Below are positions 29,091 to 38,557 of a stretch of DNA of 64,000 bases, piece after piece. The stretch lies in NCBI GenBank assembly GCA_965215385.1, contig OZ244059.1:1984001-2048000 (forward strand). Reading direction: 5' to 3'. This DNA is from JAPORY01 sp965215385. GTDB lineage: Bacteria; Pseudomonadota; Alphaproteobacteria; Rhodobacterales; Rhodobacteraceae. Below the pieces are notes generated by a model. It ran no database searches. It was not told the DNA's origin and saw nothing but the letters and a program-made list of their open reading frames with translations. Every line of letters begins with the position of its first letter. The stretch's first letter is position 1. A program made the position numbers and the translations under genes.

Positions 29091-30374
29091 TCAGAGTCGG
29101 ATCTCGCCCCATAGTGCGCTAACGGGGAGCGCAAAACAGTTATCGCCGAAACTGAGTTTGTTCTCACCGAGGTGAAAGACGATCCCAGAAAAGGTTCGAG
29201 TGCGTCCGGGTCCCTGAGTCGCAAACCATTTCAAATGCCGAAAGTCATCGGCGGATACGGACGCCGAGGCTTTTATTTCGATACCGACCAACCGATCTCC
29301 GGCATCAATCAGAATATCAATTTCGCGTTTATTCGCATTGCGCCAATGATAGAGTCGCACATCTTCGGTTTGAAGCGGCATTGAACGCAGCAATTCGTTG
29401 AATACGTAACTCTCCAGCGGACTGCCCAACGCGTTCGGTTGTGCTCCGATATCAAATGCATTTTTGCCGAAACGACCAAGGGCACATAAGATGCCGCTAT
29501 CGACAAAATGAACCTTGGCGTTCTTGATCTCACGCTTATCCTCTCCAGAGGACCAAGCTCCCAGTTTATAGATCATTGAGAGTCGTAGCAGAATGTCAAG
29601 ATACTGTTCGACGGTCTCGCGCCGAACCTGAAGCAATTTACAAAGAGCAGCAATGTTCACCTCTTGGCTGGTTCGAACAGCCATCTGCTCAATTAATCGG
29701 CGCAAGGCATCCGTTTTTCGGATCCGGATAATATCGGCGACATCGCGATCGACTATTGCATCCACATAATCTTGATACTGACGCTGGCGAGATCGGAGTT
29801 CAAGATTTCGTATTGCCGGAAATCAACCGCGCAAAATCAGGTCAATATATTTGGTGCGCGGCGTCAGATTTGCCGTGACTTGCGTGAGCTTGGGGGTGTA
29901 CTGAAGTGCCCAGTCGATTAAGTTCGAAACTGGCTGTTGCGCCCATTCTGCTGCGGTGAACGGCCAGAGTTTGAGAGTTCGCATTCGGCCGGCAAGCGAG
30001 TCGGCGACCGTTGCCGTGTTAAAAACATTTGAAGACCCGGTAAGAACGAATTGACCTTTGCGGCGATTTTCATCAACCAGACGCTTCACTGCGAATGAGA
30101 GTGCGGGTGAGCGTTGCGCTTCGTCAATAATGAGTGGTGCCCCATCAAGATCAGCTGTGAGCGTTTGCACATGCCCAATCGGATCGGCATTTATGGCCTC
30201 AAATGTAGCAATATCGTCAAGCGTGATGAACTTGCCGTGATTAAACAAGTCACGCACCAAAGTCGTTTTCCCCGCCTGCCTCGGGCCAATGAGATTTACA
30301 ACTCGCGCACTCAAAAGCGCGTCCCGCAATTCTGGGATCAGATGTCGTGTTAGGAGCGCGTCTGTTTCGATCAT
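29091..30374 (-). pseudogene. AAA/DUF4143 ATPase interrupted by one in-frame TGA
   Basis: N-terminal frame: Walker A in LIGPRQAGKTTLVRD, then LIIDEAQRS and GQFVLTGSSN. It reads to LILRG and a TGA at 29823-29825. The same frame continues without any shift as FPAIRNLELRSRQRQYQDYVDAIVDRDV and through the DUF4143 domain to REIDILIDAGDRLVGIEIKAS and the C-terminus. The paralogue at 53067 has KGGFPESRDL at the same place, so a glycine codon GGA appears to have become TGA. Collinearity is otherwise complete. The role of these ATPases with a PD-(D/E)XK-like C-terminal domain is unknown. Confidence 0.88.
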
Positions 30375-30703
30375 TAAGCACAACTGAGATAGCACGATAT
30401 TACGATTAAGGTGCGCTCGAAATTACGAGCAGTAATCCCACGAAAATACTATTAACATCTGAACCGAACACAAGTCAGCGGTCAAGCAATGTTGCAGCTT
30501 GTTTCGGCAAATGGCCAGATAGAAGAGATATTATGAGAATTCCTTTGCCGCGGATTGGAGCGGCGAGACGGGCGCTGCGGTCGAAATCTCGTTTCGTTGT
30601 AATTGTCGAGCGTGGTCGTAGCGTGAACCCGGGAGAATGACTGGAATGAAATGGCCAGGGGCATTCGTTAACCCACCCCTTGCCGGAGAATAGGAGACTA
30701 ACA

Positions 30704-30901
30704 ATGAACACCGTTTCAGAACCGCTTATTCGGGCGGAAGCTACCACCATTTATTCGGCATTGGATGTGAGTAATTCCCGTTGGATTTTAGCGATTGGGC
30801 ATCGGACTGAAAAAGGTGTGCTTTGCTTGCTTTTGGTCGACCCCGAATGCGACCTGTCAAAGATAACGCAGTGTCACGGAGTTATGGTGCAGATGTTGTA
30901 G
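30704..30901 (+). mobile_element. IS110-family transposase, N-terminal fragment
   Basis: The 65-residue frame MNTVSEPLIRAEATTIYSALDVSNSRWILAIG resembles the start of IS110 transposases (RuvC-like first strand with LDVS). The rest of the protein is missing after TAG at about 30899. GGAGACTAACA provides a ribosome binding site. This is the only remaining piece at this locus; another IS110 relic, from the other end of such a gene, lies at 41.5-42.4 kb. Confidence 0.6.
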
Positions 30902-31544
30902 ATATTATGAGGGATGCTTATTCGCGCTTGATCCCCTTGGATCTTTGCAGGGTAATCCCCAGGACCACACAATAGTTTGAATCATACTACCGGTAGTTTT
31001 TTCTGCTGCATTTCGTATCGCAATTTGATCAAACTGCATTGCCCTGCAGATCATTTTGCTGACTTAGGCCGATTAGGTTCCGATTATTCAGTGACATTGT
31101 CTTTTCAACTTGATCGCTGACGCCGGTGAACGGTACCATTTCCCCATTAGTAATAGAAATTAGGAATTACCTCCCTATTTTGTTGTCCAAAGTACAAAAT
31201 CGTACTTTTGCGGAAACCCGGGGTAATCCCCGCTATCTTTTGGAGTTTCTCTTGACACGTTTCGCCGTTTCGTTGGTCGTATGTTATCGACAATTCACAA
31301 CTTTTTGCGACATAGGGTGCTAAGTTGTATAATTCTTGTATCCGAGAGAAATATTTGTTGGCGTGTGATCCGTTGAGGATCTTTGCTCCCTGAACCACCT
31401 CTCTATTAACAGGTGAGAGCGGAAGCGAAGTAATTTCGATTCGGGGTCAAACGCTGCGCGGTTGATAAGGGTTTGTCGTTGCTATTTTAACGGAAAAGAG
31501 AGAAGTTTGTCATTGCATATTTAATATTTAATATTAAATATGCA
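30902..31544. other. AT-rich gap before the second DUF4143 gene
   Basis: About 640 bases visibly richer in A+T than the flanks. Frames shorter than 85 codons only. The right end carries a long perfect palindrome (31511-31547). No tRNA or known element was recognised. Confidence 0.4.
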
Positions 31545-31547
31545 ATG
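31511..31547. promoter_or_regulatory. 37-base perfect palindrome, possible operator
   Basis: Two 18-base arms, the left beginning CATTGCATATTTAATATT, are perfectly complementary around a single central T. It is built of ATTTAATATT-type sequence. It ends at the first of two ATG codons (31545 and 31548) in front of the DUF4143 gene. There is no following T-run, so an operator or replication/recombination site is more likely than a terminator. Confidence 0.6.
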
Positions 31548-31600
31548 ATGTATAACGACAGCTCACATCTAGTATAATTGCCAGTCTAAGAAACAATCCG

Positions 31601-32722
31601 GTGGTTGCTATTCTTGGACCTCGCCAAATTGGCAAAACCACCCTTGCTTTTGAGATCGCTAAACGTCAACCATCAGTCTATTTGGATTTAGAAAATCCAA
31701 GTGACCTGCAAAAATTAAATAATTTTGCTGATCTTTTTGATTTTCACGCTGATAAGTTAGTTATTATTGACGAAATACAACGTTCGCCTGACTTATTTAT
31801 GCCATTGCGCGGCGTTATTGATACCCGACGTAGAGAAGGTCGAGGTAATGGGTGCTTTTTGGTACTCGGATCTGCATCAAGTGACTTGCTTCGGCAAACT
31901 TCAGAGAGTTTGGCAGGACGTATTCATTACGCGGAATTGCCTGGATTGAATCTGTTTGAGATTGAACAACCTGCCAATGAACCATTACGACGCTTATGGT
32001 TGCGCGGTGGGTTCCCTAACAGCTATTCTGCGGCTGATGACACAGCCAGTTATACGTGGCGTCAAGATTTTATTCGTACGTATTTGGAACGTGATATTCC
32101 GCAGTTCGGGCCGCGCATATCAGCGACCACCTTAATGCGTTTTTGGACTATGCTGGCACACACTCATGGCGAGCAATTCAATGCTTCTAGGCTGGCAAAT
32201 TCGTTGGGGGTAAAGAGTGTTACCGTTAGTCGTTATTTAGATTTGATGATTGACTTGCTATTGCTTCGCAAATTGGAACCGTTCCATCAAAATACAAAAA
32301 AAAGACTAGTAAAATCACCTCGCGTTTATGTCAGAGACAGCGGGGTTTTGCACACATTGTTACAAATTCCTGATTATAATGCTCTGCTAGGACATCCTAG
32401 CATTGGAAAGAGCTGGGAGGGATTTGTCATTGAGACAATTATCAATGCATTACCTGTCGGGGCTTTTCCGTTTTTTTATCGCACCTCTGCAGGTGCCGAA
32501 ATTGACTTGCTGATTGAGTTTGGTTTGAATAATTTCTGGGCCGTCGAAATTAAGGCAAGTCAAACACCGAAAGTTCAAAAAGGATTTCATGTGGCTTGTG
32601 AAGATTTGAAAATCAGCAAAAAATATATCGTCTATACCGGTAGTGAGAAATTTTTTTCTGACAATAAAACCACAATCCTGTCACTCAGTCATTTTATTGA
32701 TGTTTTACGTGAATTTCAGTGA
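31601..32722 (+). CDS. AAA/DUF4143 ATPase, AT-rich, start uncertain
   Basis: 373 residues from the GTG at 31601. Walker A is GPRQIGKTTLA, Walker B LVIIDEIQRSPDL, sensor LVLGSAS; then LWLRGGFPNSY, the helical DUF4143 middle (LANSLGVKSVTVSRYLDLM) and the nuclease-like end AEIDLLIEFGLNNFWAVEIKAS. The GTG leaves only a few residues before Walker A, shorter than relatives. Upstream the frame is open only to a stop at 31553 and has no ATG. A double ATG at 31545/31548 starts MMYNDSSHLV but is one base out of phase. Base composition is far more AT-rich than neighbouring genes, suggesting recent transfer. It is not closely similar to the other two DUF4143 proteins here. Confidence 0.85.
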   Translation: MVAILGPRQIGKTTLAFEIAKRQPSVYLDLENPSDLQKLNNFADLFDFHADKLVIIDEIQRSPDLFMPLRGVIDTRRREGRGNGCFLVLGSASSDLLRQTSESLAGRIHYAELPGLNLFEIEQPANEPLRRLWLRGGFPNSYSAADDTASYTWRQDFIRTYLERDIPQFGPRISATTLMRFWTMLAHTHGEQFNASRLANSLGVKSVTVSRYLDLMIDLLLLRKLEPFHQNTKKRLVKSPRVYVRDSGVLHTLLQIPDYNALLGHPSIGKSWEGFVIETIINALPVGAFPFFYRTSAGAEIDLLIEFGLNNFWAVEIKASQTPKVQKGFHVACEDLKISKKYIVYTGSEKFFSDNKTTILSLSHFIDVLREFQ

Positions 32723-33591
32723 TGTGGCATAATGCCGACATTAAATTCGGCGGTTGACGTTCCAAAGGCGGTGTAATCAGAGCATGATGGAAGGTTGGGT
32801 GCGACTTTTTCCACGGACGACCCACATTGAATTGATGTTAGCAGCGAGAAAACTGTTGTCGTGAGTCGTCTCACTGATCGTACTACCAAATCCCGATTGG
32901 TCTGAGCAGGGTTGTGTCTGAAGTCGCAACACCGACGGAGGATGGAGATACACTGTGTGAGGCACTATTATGAACCCAAAGGTCGATTGTTGTATCGTGG
33001 TATGCGTTCGGTTAAGTGGTAATTACCCTGCAGCACTACATTCTTACAACTCGATTGAGAAAACCAAAAATCGCTCCTTTTTTTGAACTGAGGTTCAAAA
33101 TTTGAATTTTGGAACATTCAACAGAAGTAAACGCTCAAATACTTGGGCCGGCAAAATAATTGTCACCAATTCCGCTTTGATTTAAAAGGAGTCGGTGCCA
33201 ACGAAATTTAGCGAAAATTGCAAAAAAGTTCCGCCTTTTGAGAAAGTGCGCGGAGTTGTTATAGGTGCTAATGGCATATATTCCCAAATTTTTGTCGCTC
33301 CGATGCGCAACAGGCCATCATCTATCTGACCTGCCAAGTCGAGCAATCCAGTAACCGCTAACTATCCCTCCGATATCATCAAACGAAATCTGCTTTGATC
33401 GTGCGACCCGCCAAGGATAAGCCGTCGACCATCACAAAGCTACTTTATGACTTTGCGTTAAGAAGCTACCGGCAACCCTCACTAGGGATTGCAAGCGTTT
33501 GCCATATATTGCAAAAAGGAAGAACTGCTGCGAGGGCCGACTTAAGTCAGGATACAAAGTTGCGCGGCGGCGCTGAACGAGAGGACGAACA
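32723..33591. other. Long gap without a recognised gene
   Basis: About 870 bases. Only short frames are found, none family-like. The composition shifts from AT-rich on the left to normal on the right. The right end contains GAGAGGA upstream of the dead universal stress protein gene. No RNA gene seen. Confidence 0.4.
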
Positions 33592-33995
33592 ATGTACCAA
33601 AAAATCCTTGTCCCGATATCATTTGAAGAGTAGCGCGATACTGATCACCCCATACGAATCGCCCAGCTGCTCGCAGCCCCGGGTGCCAAGGTAACGCTTT
33701 TGCATGTGATGGAACACGGGCCGAACTACGCGCTCTCATATATGCCGCCAGAGTTTCGCCAAGAATCACGCGCTCGGACGCAAGCAGCTGTTGACGAGAT
33801 CGCCCGGGGACTACCGAGTGCCGGGGCGATATTGATTGAAGGTCAGGGCACTCCATTTTGGATTGGGCTAAACAACATGAGCCCGATCTCATCATTGTTG
33901 CGTCCCATCGCCCCGGAATGCCGGACTTGCTGCTAGGATCAACGGTAACGCAGGTCGTTCGAAATGCGAAATGCGCGGTTCATGTGATCCGCTAA
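33592..33995 (+). pseudogene. Universal stress protein (UspA family) pseudogene
   Basis: The start MYQKILVPISFEE is followed by TAG at codon 14 (33631-33633). The same frame goes on with HPIRIAQLLAAPGAKVTLLHVMEHGPNYALSYMPPEFRQESRARTQAAVDEIARGL, and after a frameshift near 33850 the last part is intact in another frame: LDWAKQHEPDLIIVASHRPG, LLLGSTVTQVVRNAKCAVHVIR and stop. The ATP-binding G-x2-G-x9-GS/T pattern is preserved in the last segment. A GAGAGGA ribosome binding site is still present. With two lesions the gene is dead. Confidence 0.88.
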
Positions 33996-34150
33996 AGTCT
34001 CGAGAACTCAGGGAATTGACCAAGAAGTGCCAGCCAACATCTGGTAATCAACGGGTCTCGCGTCGGTGTGCTGACTTATCAAAAATCGGAGCCGCCGCTC
34101 GCCGATTCTGAAGTGAGAGATGTCGTATTGTAAAGGCACGCTAAAGCAAG

Positions 34151-34987
34151 TTACCCGCGGTTGGAACCTAAGGCTTGTGACAGCTTATTAGCGGCAAGAA
34201 CGACATGATTGCTTAAGTCGGCGAGGCGGACATCATCTAAACGACTCGACGGTCCAGAGATCGAGATTCCCGCAATTGCCTCGTCGGTCACATCAAAAAC
34301 TGACGCCGCAACGCAACGCATGCCTTCGTTCCGCTCTTCGAAGTCAATTGCAAATCCGCGCTTGCGGGTTGCGTCAAGATCGGCCTCTAGAGCCGCAACA
34401 CTCGTCAGAGTTCGGCTTGTAAAACCCTCTAAACCGCGAGACTTCACCACCTTTTGTAAACGGGCTTGAGTAAAGTGGGCCAATAACGCTTTGCCAATCC
34501 CAGACGAATGCATCGGCGATATTGTTCCTGGTGGAAAGAATGCGCGAATGGTTGCCGTGGTTTCGACTTGGCTTAAGAATAAAATCTGGCCCTCACGTTC
34601 AATGCCGAGATTCGCCGTCTCACCAGTTGCTTCCATTAATTGTCGCAAGATCGGCTGCGCTCGAGAGACCAGACTGGTTCGTCGCAAAAAAGTTGATCCG
34701 ATCAAAAATGCCCGTGAACCAATATACCATCGTTGGGACTCGGGGCTGAATTCGACAAAACCCCGACCCTCCAAAGTGACCAAGACGCGATAGACCGTCG
34801 GTGGAGTTTGCGCAGCAGCATTCGACAGATGAGTTAACGTCGCATCTCCCGCCTCGGCAAGGATTTCGAGGATCTGCAAGGCTCGATCAACGGATCGAAT
34901 CGTGTTTTGTTCTTTCTTTTCATACCAGTCTCGAGGACGACCGCGAGCGCGGCGCGAATCGGGTAAATTGGTTGACGACAGCGACAT
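34151..34987 (-). CDS. bhcR: IclR-family regulator of the beta-hydroxyaspartate cycle
   Basis: 278 residues: an N-terminal basic tail with RRARGRPRDW, a winged helix-turn-helix (RSVDRALQILEILAEAGDATLTHLSNAAAQTPPTVYRVLVTLEGRGFVEF) and the IclR effector domain (AFFPPGTISPMHSSGIGKALLAHF, then FAIDFEERNEGMRCVAASVFD). It is divergent from bhcABCD, exactly the place of BhcR, which in Paracoccus binds the intergenic region and responds to glyoxylate. The function here is assigned by context plus family. The 170-base intergenic region holds a candidate operator. Confidence 0.88.
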   Translation of the reverse strand: MSLSSTNLPDSRRARGRPRDWYEKKEQNTIRSVDRALQILEILAEAGDATLTHLSNAAAQTPPTVYRVLVTLEGRGFVEFSPESQRWYIGSRAFLIGSTFLRRTSLVSRAQPILRQLMEATGETANLGIEREGQILFLSQVETTATIRAFFPPGTISPMHSSGIGKALLAHFTQARLQKVVKSRGLEGFTSRTLTSVAALEADLDATRKRGFAIDFEERNEGMRCVAASVFDVTDEAIAGISISGPSSRLDDVRLADLSNHVVLAANKLSQALGSNRG

Positions 34988-35009
34988 AGAAATAAATCCT
35001 TGAAAATTA

Positions 35010-35024
35010 TTTCATCTGATGAAA
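35010..35024. promoter_or_regulatory. Candidate BhcR operator
   Basis: TTTCATCTGATGAAA, a perfect 15-base palindrome (7-base arms around T), lies in the bhcR-bhcA intergenic region 23 bases upstream of the bhcR start. IclR-type regulators bind short palindromes of this kind. Its place next to bhcR suggests autoregulation, and it could also act on bhcA 134 bases away. Confidence 0.5.
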
Positions 35025-35157
35025 AATGCTAACCCCTTAAAATAACGCAGTTTTTTACCTTATACCGCCAACGGAAAAAAAATAACAAAAAAATTGCCGG
35101 CAGTATCGCAAACGTCAATAATATTGCAAAACACGACCGAAAGGGAGGGAAAACAAG

Positions 35158-36348
35158 ATGTTGTATCACAACCCGGTCTTCATTCCAGGGCCAACAAATA
35201 TTCCAGAGGTGATCCGTAAGGCATGCGATATGCCAACGCTTGATCACCGCTCTAGTCAATTCCAAGACATTTTGCATCCGGCGCGTGAAGGCGTACGGCG
35301 GGTCCTGAAGACGCAGCAAGCTGAGGTTTTGCTGTTGACGGCATCGGGAACGGGCGGATGGGAGACTGCAATCACGAACACGCTGAGTGCTGGTGACCGC
35401 GTCGTGATCGCTCGGAACGGCATGTTTTCGCATCGATGGATCGACATGTGCGAGCGGCATGGTTTGGCGGTGACAATTATTGAGACGCCGTGGGGAGAAG
35501 GCTTGCCCGCCGACCGATATGAGGAAGTGTTGCGCGACGATCAACAACACGAAATCAAGGCGGTACTCGCAACCCACAACGAAACCGCTACCGGCGTGGT
35601 GTCAGACATTCAAGCTATTCGGGCCGCAATGACGGCGGCTAAACATCCGGCATTGTTGATGGTTGACGGGGTCAGTTCGATTGGCTCAATGGACTTTCGA
35701 TTTGACGAGTGGGAAGTCGATATTGCCGTTACTGGCTCGCAAAAGGGATTCATGCTCCCAGTTGGATTAGCGATAGTCGGGTTCAGCCCAAAGGCAATCG
35801 CGGCAGTGGAAACCGCGATCCTGCCCCGCACTTATTTCGACATCCGAGACATGCTTAAGAGCTATGCAAGCGGTGGCTACCCGTATACCCCCGCCGTTGG
35901 GCTTATGAACGGATTGAAAGTCGCATGCGACTTATTACTTGAAGAGGGTCTTGAGAATGTCTTCCTCCGGCATCGGCATATTGCTGATGGGGTGCGAGCT
36001 GCGGTCGGAGCCTGGGGTTTAGAACTGTGCGCAAAGCGTCCAGAATGGTACTCGAACACCGTTAGTGCCATTCGCACCCCGGCAGGCTTTGATGCGACAA
36101 AGATCGTGACGCACGCGGCCGATGTGTACCAGGTTGCGTTTGGCGTGGGATTAGGAGAGGTCGCGGGGAAAGTGTTCCGCATCGGTCACCTTGGCAGTCT
36201 GTCTGACGTCATGGCACTTTCTGGTATTGCGACGGCCGAGATGTGTATGCGTGATCTCGGACTTGATATTCCGTTGGGCACGGGAGTGGCCGCGGCGCAA
36301 GAAATCTATAGAAAACCCGTGAAACTCGAAAATAAGGATGCCGCGTGA
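35158..36348 (+). CDS. bhcA: Aspartate-glyoxylate aminotransferase
   Basis: 396 residues, class V PLP aminotransferase. In the BHAC it moves the amino group of L-aspartate to glyoxylate, giving glycine and oxaloacetate. The start MLYHNPVFIPGPTNIPEVIRKACDMPTLDHRS is typical of the alanine/serine-glyoxylate branch. TASGTGGWETAI holds the phosphate loop, MVDGVSSIGSMDF the aspartate, and VTGSQKGFMLPVGL the Schiff-base lysine. Strong ribosome binding site (AGGGAGGG). The stop overlaps the bhcB start (TGATG). Gene order bhcA-B-C-D fixes the role. Confidence 0.95.
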   Translation: MLYHNPVFIPGPTNIPEVIRKACDMPTLDHRSSQFQDILHPAREGVRRVLKTQQAEVLLLTASGTGGWETAITNTLSAGDRVVIARNGMFSHRWIDMCERHGLAVTIIETPWGEGLPADRYEEVLRDDQQHEIKAVLATHNETATGVVSDIQAIRAAMTAAKHPALLMVDGVSSIGSMDFRFDEWEVDIAVTGSQKGFMLPVGLAIVGFSPKAIAAVETAILPRTYFDIRDMLKSYASGGYPYTPAVGLMNGLKVACDLLLEEGLENVFLRHRHIADGVRAAVGAWGLELCAKRPEWYSNTVSAIRTPAGFDATKIVTHAADVYQVAFGVGLGEVAGKVFRIGHLGSLSDVMALSGIATAEMCMRDLGLDIPLGTGVAAAQEIYRKPVKLENKDAA

Positions 36349-37319
36349 TGAAAGATACGTCTGAAATGGTAATACCAACCTATGATGATGTGGTGAGTGC
36401 GCACGAGCGCATCAAACCGCATATTCACCGCACACCCGTGCTAACGTCGTCATGGCTAAATGATGCGGTCGAAGCCGAACTCTTCTTTAAGTGCGAAAAT
36501 TTCCAAAAAGCAGGTGCCTTCAAGGTTCGGGGTGCTTCCAACGCGGTTTTTGGTCTAGCGGACGACAGGGCGGTCCGCGGGGTTGCTACGCATAGTTCCG
36601 GCAATCATGCGTTGTCGCTGAGTTACGCCGCCGGTCGCCGCGGCATTCCCTGCAATGTGGTGATGCCACGAACGGCCCCAGAGGCCAAGAAGGCGGCAGT
36701 GCGGGGTTACGGTGGCAAAATTACCGAGTGTGAACCATCGACCAGTTCGCGAGAAGAGGTCTTCGCAAGGATACAAGCGGAGACGGGAGCAGAGTTTGTT
36801 CATCCTTACAATGATCCACGGGTGATTGCTGGACAAGGCACCTGTAGTCGCGAATTCATGGAGCAGACCGGCGGTGTTGATATTGTCGTAGCCCCGATTG
36901 GCGGCGGTGGCATGATTTCTGGAACGTGCTTAACGCTGTCGACCATTGCGCCGGAGACCGAAATTATCGCCGCCGAGCCCGAGCAGGCCGACGATGCCGC
37001 CCGTAGTTTTCAAGCGGGATACATCATTGCCGACGACTCACCCCAAACCATTGCTGATGGTTTGAAGGTCCCGCTCAAGGAACTTACTTGGCACTTTGTT
37101 AGCAATCATGTGCGTGATATTCTCACTGCGTCAGAGCAAGAAATTATCGACGCAATGAAAATCACTTGGGCAAGGATGAAGATTGTAATGGAGCCGTCTT
37201 GTGCGGTTCCGCTCGCGATAATCTTGAAAAACAAAGAGCGTTTCGCAGGCAAGAGAGTCGGTGTTATTGTCACTGGGGGCAATGTCGATCTCGACAAGTT
37301 GCCGTGGCTAAACACCTGA
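36348..37319 (+). CDS. bhcB: Beta-hydroxyaspartate dehydratase
   Basis: 323 residues from the ATG overlapping the bhcA stop; a GTG three bases earlier is possible. PLP enzyme of the threonine dehydratase/serine racemase fold. In the BHAC it removes water from (2R,3S)-beta-hydroxyaspartate to form iminosuccinate. The PLP lysine is in AGAFKVRGASNA. Next is SSGNHALSLSYAAGRRG, and the glycine loop is PIGGGGMISG. The C-terminus is EPSCAVPLAIIL and VIVTGGNVDLDKLPW. A lone copy might be called threonine dehydratase, but the operon makes BhcB the better call. Confidence 0.94.
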   Translation: MKDTSEMVIPTYDDVVSAHERIKPHIHRTPVLTSSWLNDAVEAELFFKCENFQKAGAFKVRGASNAVFGLADDRAVRGVATHSSGNHALSLSYAAGRRGIPCNVVMPRTAPEAKKAAVRGYGGKITECEPSTSSREEVFARIQAETGAEFVHPYNDPRVIAGQGTCSREFMEQTGGVDIVVAPIGGGGMISGTCLTLSTIAPETEIIAAEPEQADDAARSFQAGYIIADDSPQTIADGLKVPLKELTWHFVSNHVRDILTASEQEIIDAMKITWARMKIVMEPSCAVPLAIILKNKERFAGKRVGVIVTGGNVDLDKLPWLNT

Positions 37320-37392
37320 GCGTTAACAGCTTTTATCGAAGCTTAAAGTATTAATAAATCTGCCAAATTGAATTTAGGAGAGGAGAAGAACC

Positions 37393-38556
37393 ATGAGAGA
37401 TAGTAGTGATTTGGATATGTTTGAGGTCGGGTACGATATCCCGGCTAAGCCTGGCATGGACGCCGAGCGCATCCAAACGCCGTGCTTGGTGCTCGATCTT
37501 GATGCGCTTGAGCGCAACATCAAAAAAATGGGTGACTATGCAAAGTCAAAGGGTATGCGCCACCGCGTACATGGCAAAATGCACAAGTCTGTTGATGTTG
37601 CACTGCTGCAAATGGAACTTGGTGGGGCCTGCGGTGTTTGCTGCCAGAAGGTTGCAGAGGCAGAAGTCTTTGCTCGAGGCGGCGTTCGCGATGTTCTCGT
37701 TTCCAATCAAGTCCGAGACCCCGACAAGATCGACCGGCTGGCGCGATTACCCAAACTGGGGGCGCGAACGATTGTGTGCGTCGATGACCTGTCGAATGTT
37801 GCCGACCTGGATGCGGCAGCACAGGCGAACGGCACCGAGATCGAATGCCTTGTCGAAATTGACTGTGGTGCTGGCCGTTGCGGCGTCACGACAACGCCAG
37901 AAGTGGTCGAACTCGCGCAGGCGATTGCTGCTGCAAACAATCTAAAGTTCGCGGGGATACAGGCCTACCAAGGCGCAATGCAGCATCTTGATGACTTCGA
38001 ACAACGCAAAGGTAAGACGGCGATCGCGATTGACATGGTTAAAGATGCGGTACAAGCGCTAGACAAGTTAGGTCTGACTTGTGATATTGTCGGCGGCGGT
38101 GGAACCGGTTCCTATTACTTCGAATCAACTTCGGGGGTTTATAATGAGTTGCAGTGCGGCTCATATGCCTTCATGGACGCCGACTATGGTCGCATTCTTG
38201 ATAGGGATGGTAATCGCATTGACCAAGGTGAGTGGGAAAACGCTTTGTTCATCCTGACGTCCGTGATGAGTCATGTTAAATCGGACAAGGCCATTGTTGA
38301 TGCGGGATTAAAAGCGCAGTCAGTAGATAGCGGCTTGCCTTTTGTCTTTGGTCGAGATGACGTCGAGTATATCAAATGTTCTGACGAACATGGGGTTGTG
38401 TCGGATCCCCATTCGGTCCTAACAATCAATGAAAAGTTGAAACTGGTACCGGGGCACTGCGATCCAACCTGCAATATCCACGATTGGTATGTGGGGGTAC
38501 GCAACGGCACGGTTGAAAGTGTATGGCCAGTCTCAGCACGTGGAAAGGCGTATTAA
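37393..38556 (+). CDS. bhcC: Beta-hydroxyaspartate aldolase
   Basis: 387 residues, D-threonine aldolase-like (alanine racemase fold, PLP plus divalent metal). It condenses glycine with glyoxylate to (2R,3S)-beta-hydroxyaspartate, the carbon-carbon bond-forming step of the cycle. The PLP lysine is in RVHGKMHKSVDVA; VEIDCGAGRCGV and IVGGGGTGSYYFES bind cofactor; metal ligands are in GHCDPTCNIHDWY. Clear ribosome binding site (GGAGAGGAGAAGAACC) before the ATG. It lies 73 bases after bhcB in the same operon. Confidence 0.95.
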   Translation: MRDSSDLDMFEVGYDIPAKPGMDAERIQTPCLVLDLDALERNIKKMGDYAKSKGMRHRVHGKMHKSVDVALLQMELGGACGVCCQKVAEAEVFARGGVRDVLVSNQVRDPDKIDRLARLPKLGARTIVCVDDLSNVADLDAAAQANGTEIECLVEIDCGAGRCGVTTTPEVVELAQAIAAANNLKFAGIQAYQGAMQHLDDFEQRKGKTAIAIDMVKDAVQALDKLGLTCDIVGGGGTGSYYFESTSGVYNELQCGSYAFMDADYGRILDRDGNRIDQGEWENALFILTSVMSHVKSDKAIVDAGLKAQSVDSGLPFVFGRDDVEYIKCSDEHGVVSDPHSVLTINEKLKLVPGHCDPTCNIHDWYVGVRNGTVESVWPVSARGKAY

Positions 38557-38557
38557 T

